Both the position numbers and the translations under genes were made by a program. Shown here in pieces: positions 46,833 through 56,233 of a stretch of 64,000 nt of DNA (position 1 is its first letter; each line of letters starts with the position of its first letter). Source of the stretch: Luteolibacter flavescens (GTDB lineage: Bacteria > Verrucomicrobiota > Verrucomicrobiia > Verrucomicrobiales > Akkermansiaceae). The DNA is taken from contig NZ_JAPDDS010000018.1 of assembly GCF_025950085.1 (NCBI RefSeq), forward strand, positions 1-64,000, written 5' to 3'. A model generated the notes under the pieces. It had not been told where the DNA came from and did not search any database. It saw only the letters and a list, made by a program, of their open reading frames with translations.

Positions 46833-49580
46833 ATGAGTTCCGAATCCCAATACAAAGACACGCTGCTGCTGCCGCAAACGACGTTCCCGATGCGCGGGGA
46901 CCTCGTGGACAACGAGCCGAAGCGTCTGGAAATTTGGGAGAAGCAGGGCCTCTACCAGAAGATTCTCGACCGCCGCCGTGCCCAGGATGCGCCGACCTTC
47001 ATCCTGCATGATGGCCCGCCCTTCGCGAATGGCGACGTGCACATGGGCACCGCGCTGAACAAAGTGCTGAAGGACCTCGTGGTGAAGTCGAAGACGATGG
47101 CCGGCTATACCGCGCCCTTCGTCCCCGGCTGGGACTGCCACGGCCTGCCCATCGAGTTCAAGGTGGTGAAGCAAGCCGCCGGGCTGGAGCCCGCGGAGAT
47201 CCGCCGCCGCTGCACCGAGTTCGCGGAGAAGTTCATCGATATCCAGCGTGGCTCCTTCCGCCGCCTCGGCGTCTTCGGCGATTGGGAGAATCCGTACCTC
47301 ACCATGGCTCCCGGCTATGAGGCGGAGATCCTGCGCGTCTTCGCCAAGCTGGTGGAAAGCGGCTCCGTCTATCAAAGCAAGAAGCCCGTCCAGTGGTCGT
47401 ACGGCGCGCAGACCGCGCTGGCCGAGGCCGAGGTGGAATACCAAGACAAGGAAAGCACGGCCATCTTCGTGAAGTTCCCGATGACGCCCGAGTCTTCCTC
47501 GAAGCTCGGCATCGGCAATGCCGCGATGGCAATCTGGACCACCACTCCGTGGACGCTGCCCGCCAACCTCGGCGTGGCCGTCCATCCGGAATTCACCTAC
47601 GAGGTCAGCCAGTTCGAGGGCAATGGCCGCCGCGAGATCCTGATCGTGGTGAAGGAACTCGTGGCCGAGCTGGAGGCGAAGTCCGGCATGCGTCGTACTT
47701 CCGTGCTGAAGAGCATGAAGGGCCGCGAGCTGGAGCACCTCGAGGCGCGCCATCCTTTCCTCGACCGCACGTCGAAGATCATCCTCGGCCAATTCGTCAC
47801 CACGGACACCGGCACCGGTGCGGTCCACATCGCCCCGGGTCACGGTGCGGACGACTACGTCGTGGGCCAGCAGTACGGTCTTGGCATCCTCTCGCCCGTC
47901 GATGACGAGGGGAATTTCACCGCGGATGTCGGCCTGCCGGATCTGGTCGGCAAGCATGTCTTCAAGTCGAACGAGCCGATCGTCGAACTGCTGGAAGAGA
48001 AGGGCGTGCTGCTGGCGAAGGAAGTCTATCGCCACAGCTACCCGCACTGCTGGCGCTCGAAGACCCCGATCATCTTCCGCGCGGTGGAGCAGTTCTTCAT
48101 CTCGCTGGAGACCCTGCGTGGCAAGGCGCTGTCCGAGATCGACAAGGTCGAGTGGCTGCCAGCCTGGGGCCGCAACCGCATCTATGGCACCGTGGAGGCC
48201 CGCCCGGACTGGTGCATCTCGCGCCAGCGCACCTGGGGCGTGCCGCTGCCTGTCTTCTTCGACGCGGAAAACAAGGCCATCCTGTCCGCCGATGTCGCGC
48301 GCAAGGTCGCCGACCTCGTCGAAACGCAGGGCACCAACGTGTGGTTCGAGCTTTCCGACGAGGAGCTCGCACAGAAGCTCGGCCTGCCCGCCGGTGTGAA
48401 GAAGTGCCGCGACACGCTCGACGTGTGGATCGACTCCGGTTGCTCGCACGTCGCCGTGCTGGAGAAGCACTCCGAGCTGCACGCACCTGCCGATCTCTAC
48501 CTTGAGGCGACCGACCAGCACCGCGGCTGGTTCCAGAGCTCGCTCATGATGAGCGTGGCCTGGCGCGATGTCGCTCCCTACAAGGCCGTGCTCACCCACG
48601 GCTTCGTGGTGGACAAGGACAAGAAGAAGATCTCCAAGTCCGACGCGGCCAAGGCTGGCAAGCCGACCGACGCCGCCTTCTTCTACAACAAGTACGGTGC
48701 CGATATCCTGCGCTTGTGGGTTTCCTCCGTCGATTGGCAGAGCGAGGTCCCCTTCAGCGAAGACCTCTTCAAGCAGGTCGCCGAGCCGTATCGCCGCCTT
48801 CGGAACACGCTGCGTATCCTGCTGGGGAACCTCGACGGATTCGATCCCGGGATGGATCGCGTCGCGCCGAGCCATCTCCCGCTGCTCGACCAGTGGATCC
48901 TCGAAAAGCTCCACGCCGTGGTCGGCGAGTGCCGCAAGGCCTACGAGCAGTATGAATTCCGCAAGGTCTTCAACGCGCTCAATCAATTTTGCTCCGCCGA
49001 CCTGTCCGCCATCTACATCGATGCGACGAAGGACCGCATGTATTGCGACGCGAAGAACTCCGTCCGCCGCCGCGCGAGCCAGACGGCGATGTACGACATC
49101 TTCACCGCACTGGCGAAGCTGCTCGCACCGATCCTCGCCTACACCGCGGACGAGGCATGGGAGCACGCGACCTTCACCGAGGGCAGCGTCCACGAGCAGG
49201 ATTTCCCGGAGCCCGATGCCGCCTTCGCCTCCGGCGAGGCCACCGCGAAGGTGAACCGCCTGCTGGAGATCAAGCGCACGGTCCAGACCGCCATCGAGGA
49301 GCAGATCCAGGCGAAGGCCTTCACGAAGAACAACGAGGCATCGGTGACGTTGGTCGTTCCCGAGGGAGAGGCCGTTTACGATCTCCTGCGCGACCGCCAG
49401 TTCTCCACCGAGTTCTTCATCATCGCCGATCTCGACGTGTCCGCCGGCAAGAAGCTCTCGGCGAAGGCCGCGAAGACCGCCTACGGCATGTGCCCGCGCT
49501 GCCGCCGCTACGAGCCGCTCGGCGCGTCCGGCCTGTGCGCCCGCTGCGAGTCCGTGGTCCAGACCGTTTCCCACGCCTGA
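46833..49580 (+). CDS. ileS: Isoleucine-tRNA ligase
   Basis: A 915-residue class I aminoacyl-tRNA synthetase that attaches isoleucine to tRNA-Ile and edits valine errors. HIGH is HMGT at 70-73 within DGPPFANGDVHMGTALNK. The KMSKS loop is KISKS at 599-603. The CP1 editing domain is present (TTTPWTLPAN-like AIWTTTPWTLPAN, residues about 230-240). The C-terminal zinc finger is C-x2-C, then C-x2-C in MCPRCRRYEPLGASGLCARC. The ATG at 46833 is preferred to an upstream in-frame start. Four bases before lspA, with which it forms an operon. Confidence 0.98.
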   Translation: MSSESQYKDTLLLPQTTFPMRGDLVDNEPKRLEIWEKQGLYQKILDRRRAQDAPTFILHDGPPFANGDVHMGTALNKVLKDLVVKSKTMAGYTAPFVPGWDCHGLPIEFKVVKQAAGLEPAEIRRRCTEFAEKFIDIQRGSFRRLGVFGDWENPYLTMAPGYEAEILRVFAKLVESGSVYQSKKPVQWSYGAQTALAEAEVEYQDKESTAIFVKFPMTPESSSKLGIGNAAMAIWTTTPWTLPANLGVAVHPEFTYEVSQFEGNGRREILIVVKELVAELEAKSGMRRTSVLKSMKGRELEHLEARHPFLDRTSKIILGQFVTTDTGTGAVHIAPGHGADDYVVGQQYGLGILSPVDDEGNFTADVGLPDLVGKHVFKSNEPIVELLEEKGVLLAKEVYRHSYPHCWRSKTPIIFRAVEQFFISLETLRGKALSEIDKVEWLPAWGRNRIYGTVEARPDWCISRQRTWGVPLPVFFDAENKAILSADVARKVADLVETQGTNVWFELSDEELAQKLGLPAGVKKCRDTLDVWIDSGCSHVAVLEKHSELHAPADLYLEATDQHRGWFQSSLMMSVAWRDVAPYKAVLTHGFVVDKDKKKISKSDAAKAGKPTDAAFFYNKYGADILRLWVSSVDWQSEVPFSEDLFKQVAEPYRRLRNTLRILLGNLDGFDPGMDRVAPSHLPLLDQWILEKLHAVVGECRKAYEQYEFRKVFNALNQFCSADLSAIYIDATKDRMYCDAKNSVRRRASQTAMYDIFTALAKLLAPILAYTADEAWEHATFTEGSVHEQDFPEPDAAFASGEATAKVNRLLEIKRTVQTAIEEQIQAKAFTKNNEASVTLVVPEGEAVYDLLRDRQFSTEFFIIADLDVSAGKKLSAKAAKTAYGMCPRCRRYEPLGASGLCARCESVVQTVSHA

Positions 49581-49583
49581 CGA

Positions 49584-50186
49584 ATGGAGACTCCCGCAGC
49601 CAAGAAGGAGTGGAAGCTCCGGTGGATACTCCTCCTGCTGACGTTGCCGCTCTACGTCATCGACCAGTGGACGAAGTTCTGGACCATCCGGACCTTCCCG
49701 CCGCCGTGGGAAGACGGGGGCGCGTCACAGATCGTGGTCGTCGAGGGCTTCTTCAACCTGCGGCGCGTCCATAACCAGGGCGTGGCCTTCGGCTTCGGCA
49801 ATGGCAGCGATTGGGCACCCGTGGTCTTCCTCGTGGTCCCCATCGTCGCCCTCACGCTGATCAGGCTGGGCGTGAAGAAGAAGTTCTTCGTGGGGAACTG
49901 GGGACTCGTCGCCGTGGCGCTGCTGCTGTGCGGGATCTTCGGGAATCTCACCGACCGTCTCATCCAGGGCTCGCTGCTGGAGATCATGCAGGGCGCGACC
50001 CTCTGGGAGCGCCTGAAGGAAGGCTACGTGGTGGACTTCCTCGACTTCACCATCCCGGTCGTGAACTACCGCTGGCCGTGCTTCAATGTCGCGGACTCCT
50101 GCATCTGCATCGCGGCCGGCTTGCTCTTCTTCACCGGGCTGAAGGCTGACCTGGACCAGAAGAAGAAGCCCGCAGCGGACAAGTGA
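49584..50186 (+). CDS. lspA: Lipoprotein signal peptidase (signal peptidase II)
   Basis: A 200-residue inner-membrane aspartic protease that cuts the signal peptide of prolipoproteins. The two catalytic aspartates are D124 in GNLTDR and D171 in FNVADS. Four membrane segments are seen. It is longer than E. coli LspA (164 residues), mainly between the catalytic motifs. The gene follows ileS by three bases, the same pairing as in E. coli, and serves the many lipoproteins coded in this window. Confidence 0.96.
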   Translation: METPAAKKEWKLRWILLLLTLPLYVIDQWTKFWTIRTFPPPWEDGGASQIVVVEGFFNLRRVHNQGVAFGFGNGSDWAPVVFLVVPIVALTLIRLGVKKKFFVGNWGLVAVALLLCGIFGNLTDRLIQGSLLEIMQGATLWERLKEGYVVDFLDFTIPVVNYRWPCFNVADSCICIAAGLLFFTGLKADLDQKKKPAADK

Positions 50187-50264
50187 CGCGGCGGGCCCGT
50201 GGGATTCACGGGCTTTTCACGCGGGCGACGATGAGGCTTCACCGGGTGTGCCGATCCTCCGGGC

Positions 50265-50768
50265 ATGCCTGCCTTGAAGCAGATTCGGATCGCGATCGGC
50301 ATCGTGATCATGGGGCTCGTCATCAGTGGAGTGACCGCCTTCCCGCTGCTCCACGAGTTGCGCCTGGTCGTCCTCCTTCTCACCGGTGAAGCCCGGCCGG
50401 ATCCTGCGCTGCACGATGGAATGCTGCACTGGATCCTGAGGGTCCGGGAGGGGCTGGAGGTCACGCACGTGCAGTATCCCTTCCTCGCGTATGGCACCGA
50501 TTGGCTCGCCTTCGGCCATCTGGTCATCGCGCTCTTCTTCATCCTGCCGTGGCGCGAGCCCGTCCGCTACGCGGGGGTGCTGCACATCGGCGTCATCGCC
50601 TCGCTGGGCGTCATCCCGCTCGCCCTGATCTGCGGGCCGATCCGCGGGATTCCGTTCGGTTGGCAGCTCATCGACAGCTCCTTCGGCTTGCTGTGCCTGC
50701 CGCCGCTGGTCTTCGCCCTGAGGAAAATCCGCGGGCTCGATCCTCAGGAGGCGGTCCCAGCCGTATGA
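50265..50768 (+). CDS. Membrane protein of unknown function
   Basis: A 167-residue protein with about four membrane segments (IAIGIVIMGLVISGVTAF, LAFGHLVIALFFILPW, HIGVIASLGVIPLALICG and SSFGLLCLPPLVFALR). There is a WREPVRYAGVLHIGVIA segment, but no known motif. It is separated from lspA by 78 bases and converges on the alpha/beta-hydrolase gene four bases away. Confidence 0.72.
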   Translation: MPALKQIRIAIGIVIMGLVISGVTAFPLLHELRLVVLLLTGEARPDPALHDGMLHWILRVREGLEVTHVQYPFLAYGTDWLAFGHLVIALFFILPWREPVRYAGVLHIGVIASLGVIPLALICGPIRGIPFGWQLIDSSFGLLCLPPLVFALRKIRGLDPQEAVPAV

Positions 50769-50772
50769 AGAG

Positions 50773-51645
50773 TCATCTCGCCTTCAGCCAATCGAGCACC
50801 TGGCCCCGGTAGCGCAGCGGCAGCGAGTAGTGGCCCTCGCCTTCTTCCCAGTGCCCCTCCGCGGCGGGCACGCGGGAGGCGAGGCGCTTCGCCACATCGC
50901 ACGGGAGGTTCTTGTCCGCCAGCCCGTGCCAGAAGGCGACCGGCACCCGGATGTCCTCCGGGGAGAATCCCCATGGCTCCAGGTAGAGTTCGCCCTCGGT
51001 GAGGACGGGATCGGTGCCCTTTCGCACGGCTTCCAGATAGCTGCGGGTCACGCTTTCCCAGCAACCTGCGTCGGCGATTGCCTCGCGGTCGGAGGTCGGG
51101 ATGCTGCGCATCAGCCAGGTCATCGGGGCCCGCTCGGCACCGCGGGAGATCATCCAGCGGCTGGCGGCGATCACGCCGGGCGTCGCCGCGCGGCGCAGGC
51201 GTCTCAGGTTTGTGAGGGTGCGGTAGGTCCAGTGCATGTTCGCCCGGTCCGCGGTATCGGCGAGCGGTGGTGCCCCGCAGATCACCGCCGCGGCGATCAC
51301 CCGGTCCGGCAGTCCAGCCGCCGTGGCCAGCGTGTAGGGTCCACCGCCGGAGATGCCGTAGATCTTGAAGCGCCCGATTCCCAGCGCATCGGCCAGCCCC
51401 GCGACGTCCTGCGGCCAGCTTGCAAATCCCCGGCCCGGCAGCGGATCGGATAGGCCCACTCCCGGGCGGTCCGGTGCGATGAGCCGCAGCCCGCGTTCCG
51501 CCGCCAGATCATTCAGGAGCTTGCCCTGGTAGCGGCTGCTCGGCCAACCGTGGAAGAAGAACAGCGGCTCGCCCGCCGGGTCGCCATAGTCCGCGTAGCC
51601 CAGCATCCGGCCGTCCGGCAGCCGCGCCTGTTCGTCTTCCTTCAT
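50773..51645 (-). CDS. Alpha/beta-hydrolase
   Basis: A 290-residue alpha/beta-hydrolase-fold esterase-like protein. The oxyanion segment is FFFHGWPSSR, the nucleophile is the serine of GISGGGPYT, the acid residue is in HGLADKNLP and the base is in EGEGHYSL. No signal peptide is evident. The ATG at 51645 starts MKEDEQARLPDGR, the usual beginning of the fold; a GTG at 51681 is possible. The substrate is not predictable. Confidence 0.85.
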   Translation of the reverse strand: MKEDEQARLPDGRMLGYADYGDPAGEPLFFFHGWPSSRYQGKLLNDLAAERGLRLIAPDRPGVGLSDPLPGRGFASWPQDVAGLADALGIGRFKIYGISGGGPYTLATAAGLPDRVIAAAVICGAPPLADTADRANMHWTYRTLTNLRRLRRAATPGVIAASRWMISRGAERAPMTWLMRSIPTSDREAIADAGCWESVTRSYLEAVRKGTDPVLTEGELYLEPWGFSPEDIRVPVAFWHGLADKNLPCDVAKRLASRVPAAEGHWEEGEGHYSLPLRYRGQVLDWLKAR

Positions 51646-51743
51646 TGCCTCATAGAATAAGGGAAAGACCCCGCCGCGCACATCGAAGTTTCCCGTGAAA
51701 TCATCGCCACTTTCGATTCCCGCCGACCCTCAGCCCGGGGCAC

Positions 51744-51780
51744 AAAAAAAGCCGGGGAACCCCGAAAGGCTCCCCGGCTT
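51744..51780 (-). terminator. Rho-independent terminator of the prepilin-like gene
   Basis: On the minus strand a stem of AAGCCGGGGA and its complement (51771-51780 with 51749-51758) with a 12-base loop is followed by seven T (51750-51744). It lies 26 bases after the stop at 51806. Confidence 0.92.
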
Positions 51781-51805
51781 GGGAATCTAATGGCGCGTCA
51801 GCCGA

Positions 51806-52513
51806 TTACTGGGCACCGCGTGGCTCAGGAGCGCGGAGGACGGGATTGATCTCGTCCCAGACGCTCTTCTCACCTTGGCTCTGGAGGTAGCCGCCGGTCA
51901 CCGAGATGTAGCGGTTGTCGGTACGGATGGTCTCGGCCTTGGCGCTGCCGTCGATGCGGAGCACGATGGCCTTGTCCTCATACGGCTCGGGGTCGAATTC
52001 CCAGTTTGGCTGGGCCTTGTAGAGCGGCGACACCACGACCGGGCGGGACGAGTTGCCGGACGAGCTCAGACCGTCGGTCTGGGAGGCCATGATGTAGCCG
52101 AAGCCGACTTCACCCTTGTCGAGAGCCTTGCCGGGCGAGACGTCGTTGTCAGGCTTGCGTGGGCTGTAGGCGGTCTTGCACCAGTAGATCGACTCGGCCT
52201 TGCCGGTCGTGGCGATGAGCTGGCGGAAGTAGTCGTTGGCATAGGTGCCGCCGAAGCTCAGGGCAGAGCCGGTGGAGTCCTTCACTTCCTGGGCGGTGTT
52301 GTTGTCCGGGAAAGTGCCGTAGTCGCCTTCGAATCCGATCAGTGCGATGTGCACCTGGCGGATGTTCTGGCTGGCTTCCGTCTGGTCAGCCTTCTTGCGC
52401 TGCTTCAGGATGACCGGTGCGGAAAGGCCCGCGAGGGCCGCGATGATCACGATCACCACGAGAAGCTCCACCAAGGTGAAGCCGCCGCGTTGACGACGAG
52501 TGTTGGTTTTCAT
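51806..52513 (-). CDS. Prepilin-type (type II pseudopilin-like) protein
   Basis: A 235-residue protein with a class III signal peptide: RRQRGG followed by FTLVELLVVIVIIAALAGL, giving cleavage before F12 and Glu at mature position 5, the pattern needed for prepilin peptidase. The hydrophobic helix is followed by a globular part with Gly, Ser and Asp-rich loops. Orphan proteins of this kind are very numerous in Verrucomicrobia and Planctomycetes. A strong terminator follows. No secretion or pilus gene is adjacent. Confidence 0.88.
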   Translation of the reverse strand: MKTNTRRQRGGFTLVELLVVIVIIAALAGLSAPVILKQRKKADQTEASQNIRQVHIALIGFEGDYGTFPDNNTAQEVKDSTGSALSFGGTYANDYFRQLIATTGKAESIYWCKTAYSPRKPDNDVSPGKALDKGEVGFGYIMASQTDGLSSSGNSSRPVVVSPLYKAQPNWEFDPEPYEDKAIVLRIDGSAKAETIRTDNRYISVTGGYLQSQGEKSVWDEINPVLRAPEPRGAQ

Positions 52514-52657
52514 TGTGTTACTTTGGTTTTGTCTATGGTGGAGCCCGATAAGGCCCCGTATTTTTTATGAAATCCCCTCACGGAAATACCGCTTGAGGAC
52601 CGGAACCAAATTAGTTCCGGCGCAAGCCGCTGCAAGGACAAAGAAGGCCCTGTCAAA

Positions 52658-53443
52658 TCATCTTCCAAAAGTCGCCGCCAGCGAGGCCAGCGCGTCGCCG
52701 CTCGGGCGGTCCGCCTCGAGGATCGCCTTCTTTTGAAGAGCGACCAATTCGGCGGATCCCTTCGTCGCCAGCTCCAGCATCGCGCTCATCTCGGCACCGG
52801 TGAAAACCGCTTCCTCGCCGCTGCCCTGCACCTCGACGAATTCGCCGGTCTCGGTCGTCACGACATTGAAATCCACCGAGGCACCCTTGTCCTCGATGTA
52901 GTCCAGATCCAGCACCGGCTGGCCATTCACCACGCCGGCGGAGATGGCGGACACCAGCTTCGTCAGCGGGAAGGTCTTCAGCTTGCCTGCGGACATCAGC
53001 TTGTTCAGGGCGATCGCCAGCGCGACGCAGCCGCCGGTGATCGAGGCGGTGCGGGTGCCGCCGTCCGCCTGCAGCACGTCGCAATCGATCCAGATGGTCC
53101 GCTGTCCCAGCTTCGAGAGATCCGTCACGGCGCGGAGGGCGCGGCCGATCAGCCGCTGGATCTCCGAGGAGCGTCCGTCCAGCTTGCCGCGCGAGATATC
53201 GCGGTCCTTCCGCTCCAGAGTGGAGTAGGGGAGCATGCTGTACTCCGCGGTCAGCCAGCCGCCTTCCACGCGCTGCATCTTCATCCAGCGCGGCACGTCC
53301 TCATCGATGGTCGCCGCGCAGATCACGCGGGTGTTTCCAAAGGAAACGAGCACCGAGCCCGCCGCATGCGGGGCCACGTGGGGGATGAAGGAAATCGGGC
53401 GCAGTTGATCCGGCTGGCGGCCGTCGTGGCGGGCGGAAGACAT
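52658..53443 (-). CDS. rph: Ribonuclease PH
   Basis: A 261-residue phosphorolytic 3'-5' exoribonuclease that trims tRNA ends. The RNase PH signatures LVSFGNTRVICAAT, PYSTLERKDR and DVLQADGGTRTASITGG are present, and the C-terminal half VEVQGSGEEAVFTGAEM is typical. Start chosen at 53443 (MSSARHDGRQPDQLRP), which begins the family homology; the longer frame to 53512 has no support. It is encoded 81 bases after leuA on the same strand. Confidence 0.95.
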   Translation of the reverse strand: MSSARHDGRQPDQLRPISFIPHVAPHAAGSVLVSFGNTRVICAATIDEDVPRWMKMQRVEGGWLTAEYSMLPYSTLERKDRDISRGKLDGRSSEIQRLIGRALRAVTDLSKLGQRTIWIDCDVLQADGGTRTASITGGCVALAIALNKLMSAGKLKTFPLTKLVSAISAGVVNGQPVLDLDYIEDKGASVDFNVVTTETGEFVEVQGSGEEAVFTGAEMSAMLELATKGSAELVALQKKAILEADRPSGDALASLAATFGR

Positions 53444-53524
53444 GGTGCAGAGTGAAGGAAACCCCCGCATCCATGGCAAGTGGGGATGAACCCCGATCGC
53501 CCGCCACGACAATGAATCCGCCGG

Positions 53525-55210
53525 TCAGGCCCGCAGCAGGTTCCACCCGGTGACCAGTGCCTTCAGGCCGGCCATCTCGATGGAGGGATCGATGCCGCAG
53601 CCCCAGAGGATGCGGCCATCGTCATGCTGCACCTGCACGTAGGCGGCGGCGCTGGCGTCCGAGCCGCCGCGGACGGCGTGCGAACGGTAGTCCGTCACCT
53701 TGAAGTCCTTCATGCCGGAGGCCTGCATCGCCTGGACGAAGGCATTGATCGGGCCGTTGCCGAGGCCGTGGATCTTCCGCTCCTCGCCGTAGAGGCCGAT
53801 GGTGGCGGTGCAGGCCACCTGCCCACGCTCCGTGGTGTGGTGGAAGAGCTCGTAGTCCTTCACGGACAGCGGCTGCTCCACATTGGCAAAGAGGCGGTAG
53901 AAGGCGTCGCGGATCTCGTCCGCGGTCAGCTCGCGGCCCAGCTCGTCCGCCAGGTCGTAGATGCGCTTGCCCACCTGCGGGTGCATCGTCTTCGGCAGGT
54001 CGAGGCCGTGCTCGCGGTCGAGGATGTAGGCGATGCCGCCCTTCCCGGACTGGGAGTTGATGCGGATGATGGCCTCGTAGGAGCGGCCGATGTCCTGCGG
54101 GTCGATGGTCAGGTAGGGCACGCCCCACGCGAGATCCGGCGCGGCCTGCACCTCCTTTTCACGGCGGTCGAGGCCCTTCTTGATGGCGTCCTGGTGGGAG
54201 CCGGAGAAGGCGGTGAAGACCAGCTCGCCCGCATACGGGTGGCGCTCGCCCACGGTCATGCGCGTCACCTTTTCGTACACCTGGCGCAGCGAGGTCAGGT
54301 CGGAGAAGTCCAGCCCGGTCTCGATGCCGTGGCCGTTCATGTTTAGCGCCACATTGATGATGTCCAGGTTGCCGGTGCGCTCGCCATTGCCGAAGAGCGT
54401 GCCTTCCACGCGGTCCGCGCCGGCCATCAGGCCCAGCTCGGTGGCGGCGGTGCCGGTGCCGCGGTCATTGTGCGTGTGCAGGGAGACGATCAGCGACTCG
54501 CGGTTCTTCAGGTGGCGGCACATCCACTCGATCATGTCGGCGTGGATGTTCGGCGTGGTCCACTGGACGGTGTCCGGCAGATTGACGATCATCTTCTTCT
54601 CCGGCGTCGGCTCCCAGACGTCGATGACCGCGTTGCAGATCTCCGCGGCGAAATCCAACTCCGTGTCGGAAAAGGACTCCGGCGAATACTGCAGGATCAC
54701 CTCGGTCTGGGGGATGGTCGGTGCCAGTTCCTTCACCAGCTTCGCGCCGTCGATGGCGAGCTGCCTGATGTCCTCGCGCGAGGCATCGCTGAAGGTCACG
54801 CGGCGCTGCAGCGGCGAGGTGGAGTTGTAGATGTGGACGATGGCCTTCTTCGCCCCGGCGATGGCCTCGAAGGAGCGGCGGATCAGGTGCTCGCGGGTCT
54901 GCACCAGGATCTGGATCGTCACGTCCTCCGGGATGCGGTTTTCCTCGATCAGGCGGCGGCAGAAGGTGAATTCCGTATCCGCGGCCGAGGGGAAGCCGAT
55001 CTCGATCTGCTTGAAGCCCACCCGGCAGAGCACGTCGAAGAACTCGAGCTTCTCCTCCACCGACATCGGCTGCGGGAGGGCCTGGTTGCCATCGCGGAGG
55101 TCCACCGAGCACCAGATCGGCGCGGTGGTGATGATCTGGTCCGGCCAGGTGCGGTCCGGCAGTTGGACCGGCGGGAAGGGCCGGTATTTCGAGATCGAGG
55201 CGGTTTTCAC
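53525..55210 (-). CDS. leuA: 2-isopropylmalate synthase
   Basis: A 561-residue enzyme for the first committed step of leucine biosynthesis: acetyl-CoA plus 2-oxoisovalerate to 2-isopropylmalate. The length and sequence match the long LeuA form (about 560 residues). The DRE-TIM barrel catalytic pattern is SVDLRDGNQAL; SLHTHNDRGTG holds the metal-binding histidines. The C-terminal regulatory domain holds the leucine feedback site. A leucine-rich leader peptide lies 92 bases upstream on the same strand (55303-55368), so transcription is probably attenuated by leucine. Confidence 0.97.
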   Translation of the reverse strand: MKTASISKYRPFPPVQLPDRTWPDQIITTAPIWCSVDLRDGNQALPQPMSVEEKLEFFDVLCRVGFKQIEIGFPSAADTEFTFCRRLIEENRIPEDVTIQILVQTREHLIRRSFEAIAGAKKAIVHIYNSTSPLQRRVTFSDASREDIRQLAIDGAKLVKELAPTIPQTEVILQYSPESFSDTELDFAAEICNAVIDVWEPTPEKKMIVNLPDTVQWTTPNIHADMIEWMCRHLKNRESLIVSLHTHNDRGTGTAATELGLMAGADRVEGTLFGNGERTGNLDIINVALNMNGHGIETGLDFSDLTSLRQVYEKVTRMTVGERHPYAGELVFTAFSGSHQDAIKKGLDRREKEVQAAPDLAWGVPYLTIDPQDIGRSYEAIIRINSQSGKGGIAYILDREHGLDLPKTMHPQVGKRIYDLADELGRELTADEIRDAFYRLFANVEQPLSVKDYELFHHTTERGQVACTATIGLYGEERKIHGLGNGPINAFVQAMQASGMKDFKVTDYRSHAVRGGSDASAAAYVQVQHDDGRILWGCGIDPSIEMAGLKALVTGWNLLRA

Positions 55211-55302
55211 GGGAAAAAAAGAGAGAATGAGTCTGAAAGGAAAAGGGGCGCCGCAGGAAAAATTGCAGCAGCCAAGGGACGGCGGTAGGAAAAAGGAAAT
55301 GC

Positions 55303-55368
55303 TCAGCGGGTGGCCAGTCCTAGAAGGAGCGGCCGCAGCTCAAGAAGCCCGCGGAGATTCGTCGTCAC
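55303..55368 (-). CDS. leuA leader peptide (leucine-rich)
   Basis: A 21-codon ORF with a GTG start. Eight of 21 residues are leucine, in the segments NLRGLLELR and RPLLLGLATR, with three consecutive leucines encoded by CTC, CTT and CTA. It ends 92 bases before leuA. The spacer is T-rich on the minus strand. A run of Leu codons before leuA is the standard design for ribosome-mediated attenuation. No clear ribosome binding site and no unambiguous antiterminator pair are visible. Confidence 0.65.
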   Translation of the reverse strand: MTTNLRGLLELRPLLLGLATR

Positions 55369-55450
55369 GCCGCGGACGCTGGCGCGGCAGGCCCGGCCTG
55401 TCGAGGGGAAAGACGGGACGGCGAGCTTGTCAGCCACCGTATCCTTGGGA

Positions 55451-56233
55451 ATGGTAGGCGGGGTGAGGGGACTGTGCGTTGCGCTGTTGTGGCTGATTGC
55501 GGGGTGGCTCCATGCCCAGGAGATGACGGGCCGCTTCGTCGCGCCGCCGCTGCCTGCGGACGGGATTCTCGATGAGGCGCGGATGTTCGTGCGGAATCCG
55601 GAGCAGCAGAAGAAGATCGCGACCGTCCTCGCGGCGCTGGAGGAGAAGCACGGCTATCCTTTCTACTTCGTCCTCTATGATTCGCTCTTCGGCCTGAGCG
55701 TCGGCGAGCGGGCGCACGCGCTGCGCGAGGCGTGGCTGGGCGACTCCCCCGGACTGGTGCTGGTGCTGGAGACGGACAGCCGGATCTTCCGGTTCAGCCA
55801 GACGCCCTACCAGCAGGATGAGGTGCCGGCGGACTTGAAGCTGCCCCTGACCGGGCCGAAGGAGATCGGCCCCACTGATCTCGCGGAAATCGGCACCGCC
55901 ATTGAGGGCAGCCTGAGCCGGTCCGCCTCGACCGAGGAATATGCCGAGAATCTGGCCATCGGGCTCGCGACGGGGATCTCGAAGGTCTTCGACGCCCGCG
56001 CGGCGGTCCCCGAAGGCTCGACGAAAAGCCGCGTGATCCTGCTGGCGGTGGGCTTCGGCGCGGCGGTCGGGCTCGTCGCCCTGCTGGTGGTCGCCGGCCT
56101 GAAGCGTGCGGAAGCCCGCTCTCTGGAGCGCTTCGTTTTTCCGAAGGCCACGGTCGGCATCCGGCTCGGTGCGCCCTTCGGCGGGGGGAAGGTCAGCTCC
56201 CGGAGCTTCGGGAACCGCGAGGAGGGACGATAG
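55451..56233 (+). CDS. TPM-domain-like exported membrane protein
   Basis: A 260-residue protein. An N-terminal signal peptide or membrane segment (LCVALLWLIAGWLHA) is followed by a TPM-like domain (residues about 35-175; DGILDEARMFVRN, YPFYFVLYDSLFGLSVGERA and GLVLVLETDSR). One membrane helix (VILLAVGFGAAVGLVALLVV) follows, and the C-terminus is FGGGKVSSRSFG. The TPM fold occurs in photosystem-repair and membrane proteins of unsettled function. The last 41 bases overlap the convergent DUF2062 gene. The ATG at 55451 is used; longer frames go through the leuA leader. Confidence 0.78.
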   Translation: MVGGVRGLCVALLWLIAGWLHAQEMTGRFVAPPLPADGILDEARMFVRNPEQQKKIATVLAALEEKHGYPFYFVLYDSLFGLSVGERAHALREAWLGDSPGLVLVLETDSRIFRFSQTPYQQDEVPADLKLPLTGPKEIGPTDLAEIGTAIEGSLSRSASTEEYAENLAIGLATGISKVFDARAAVPEGSTKSRVILLAVGFGAAVGLVALLVVAGLKRAEARSLERFVFPKATVGIRLGAPFGGGKVSSRSFGNREEGR

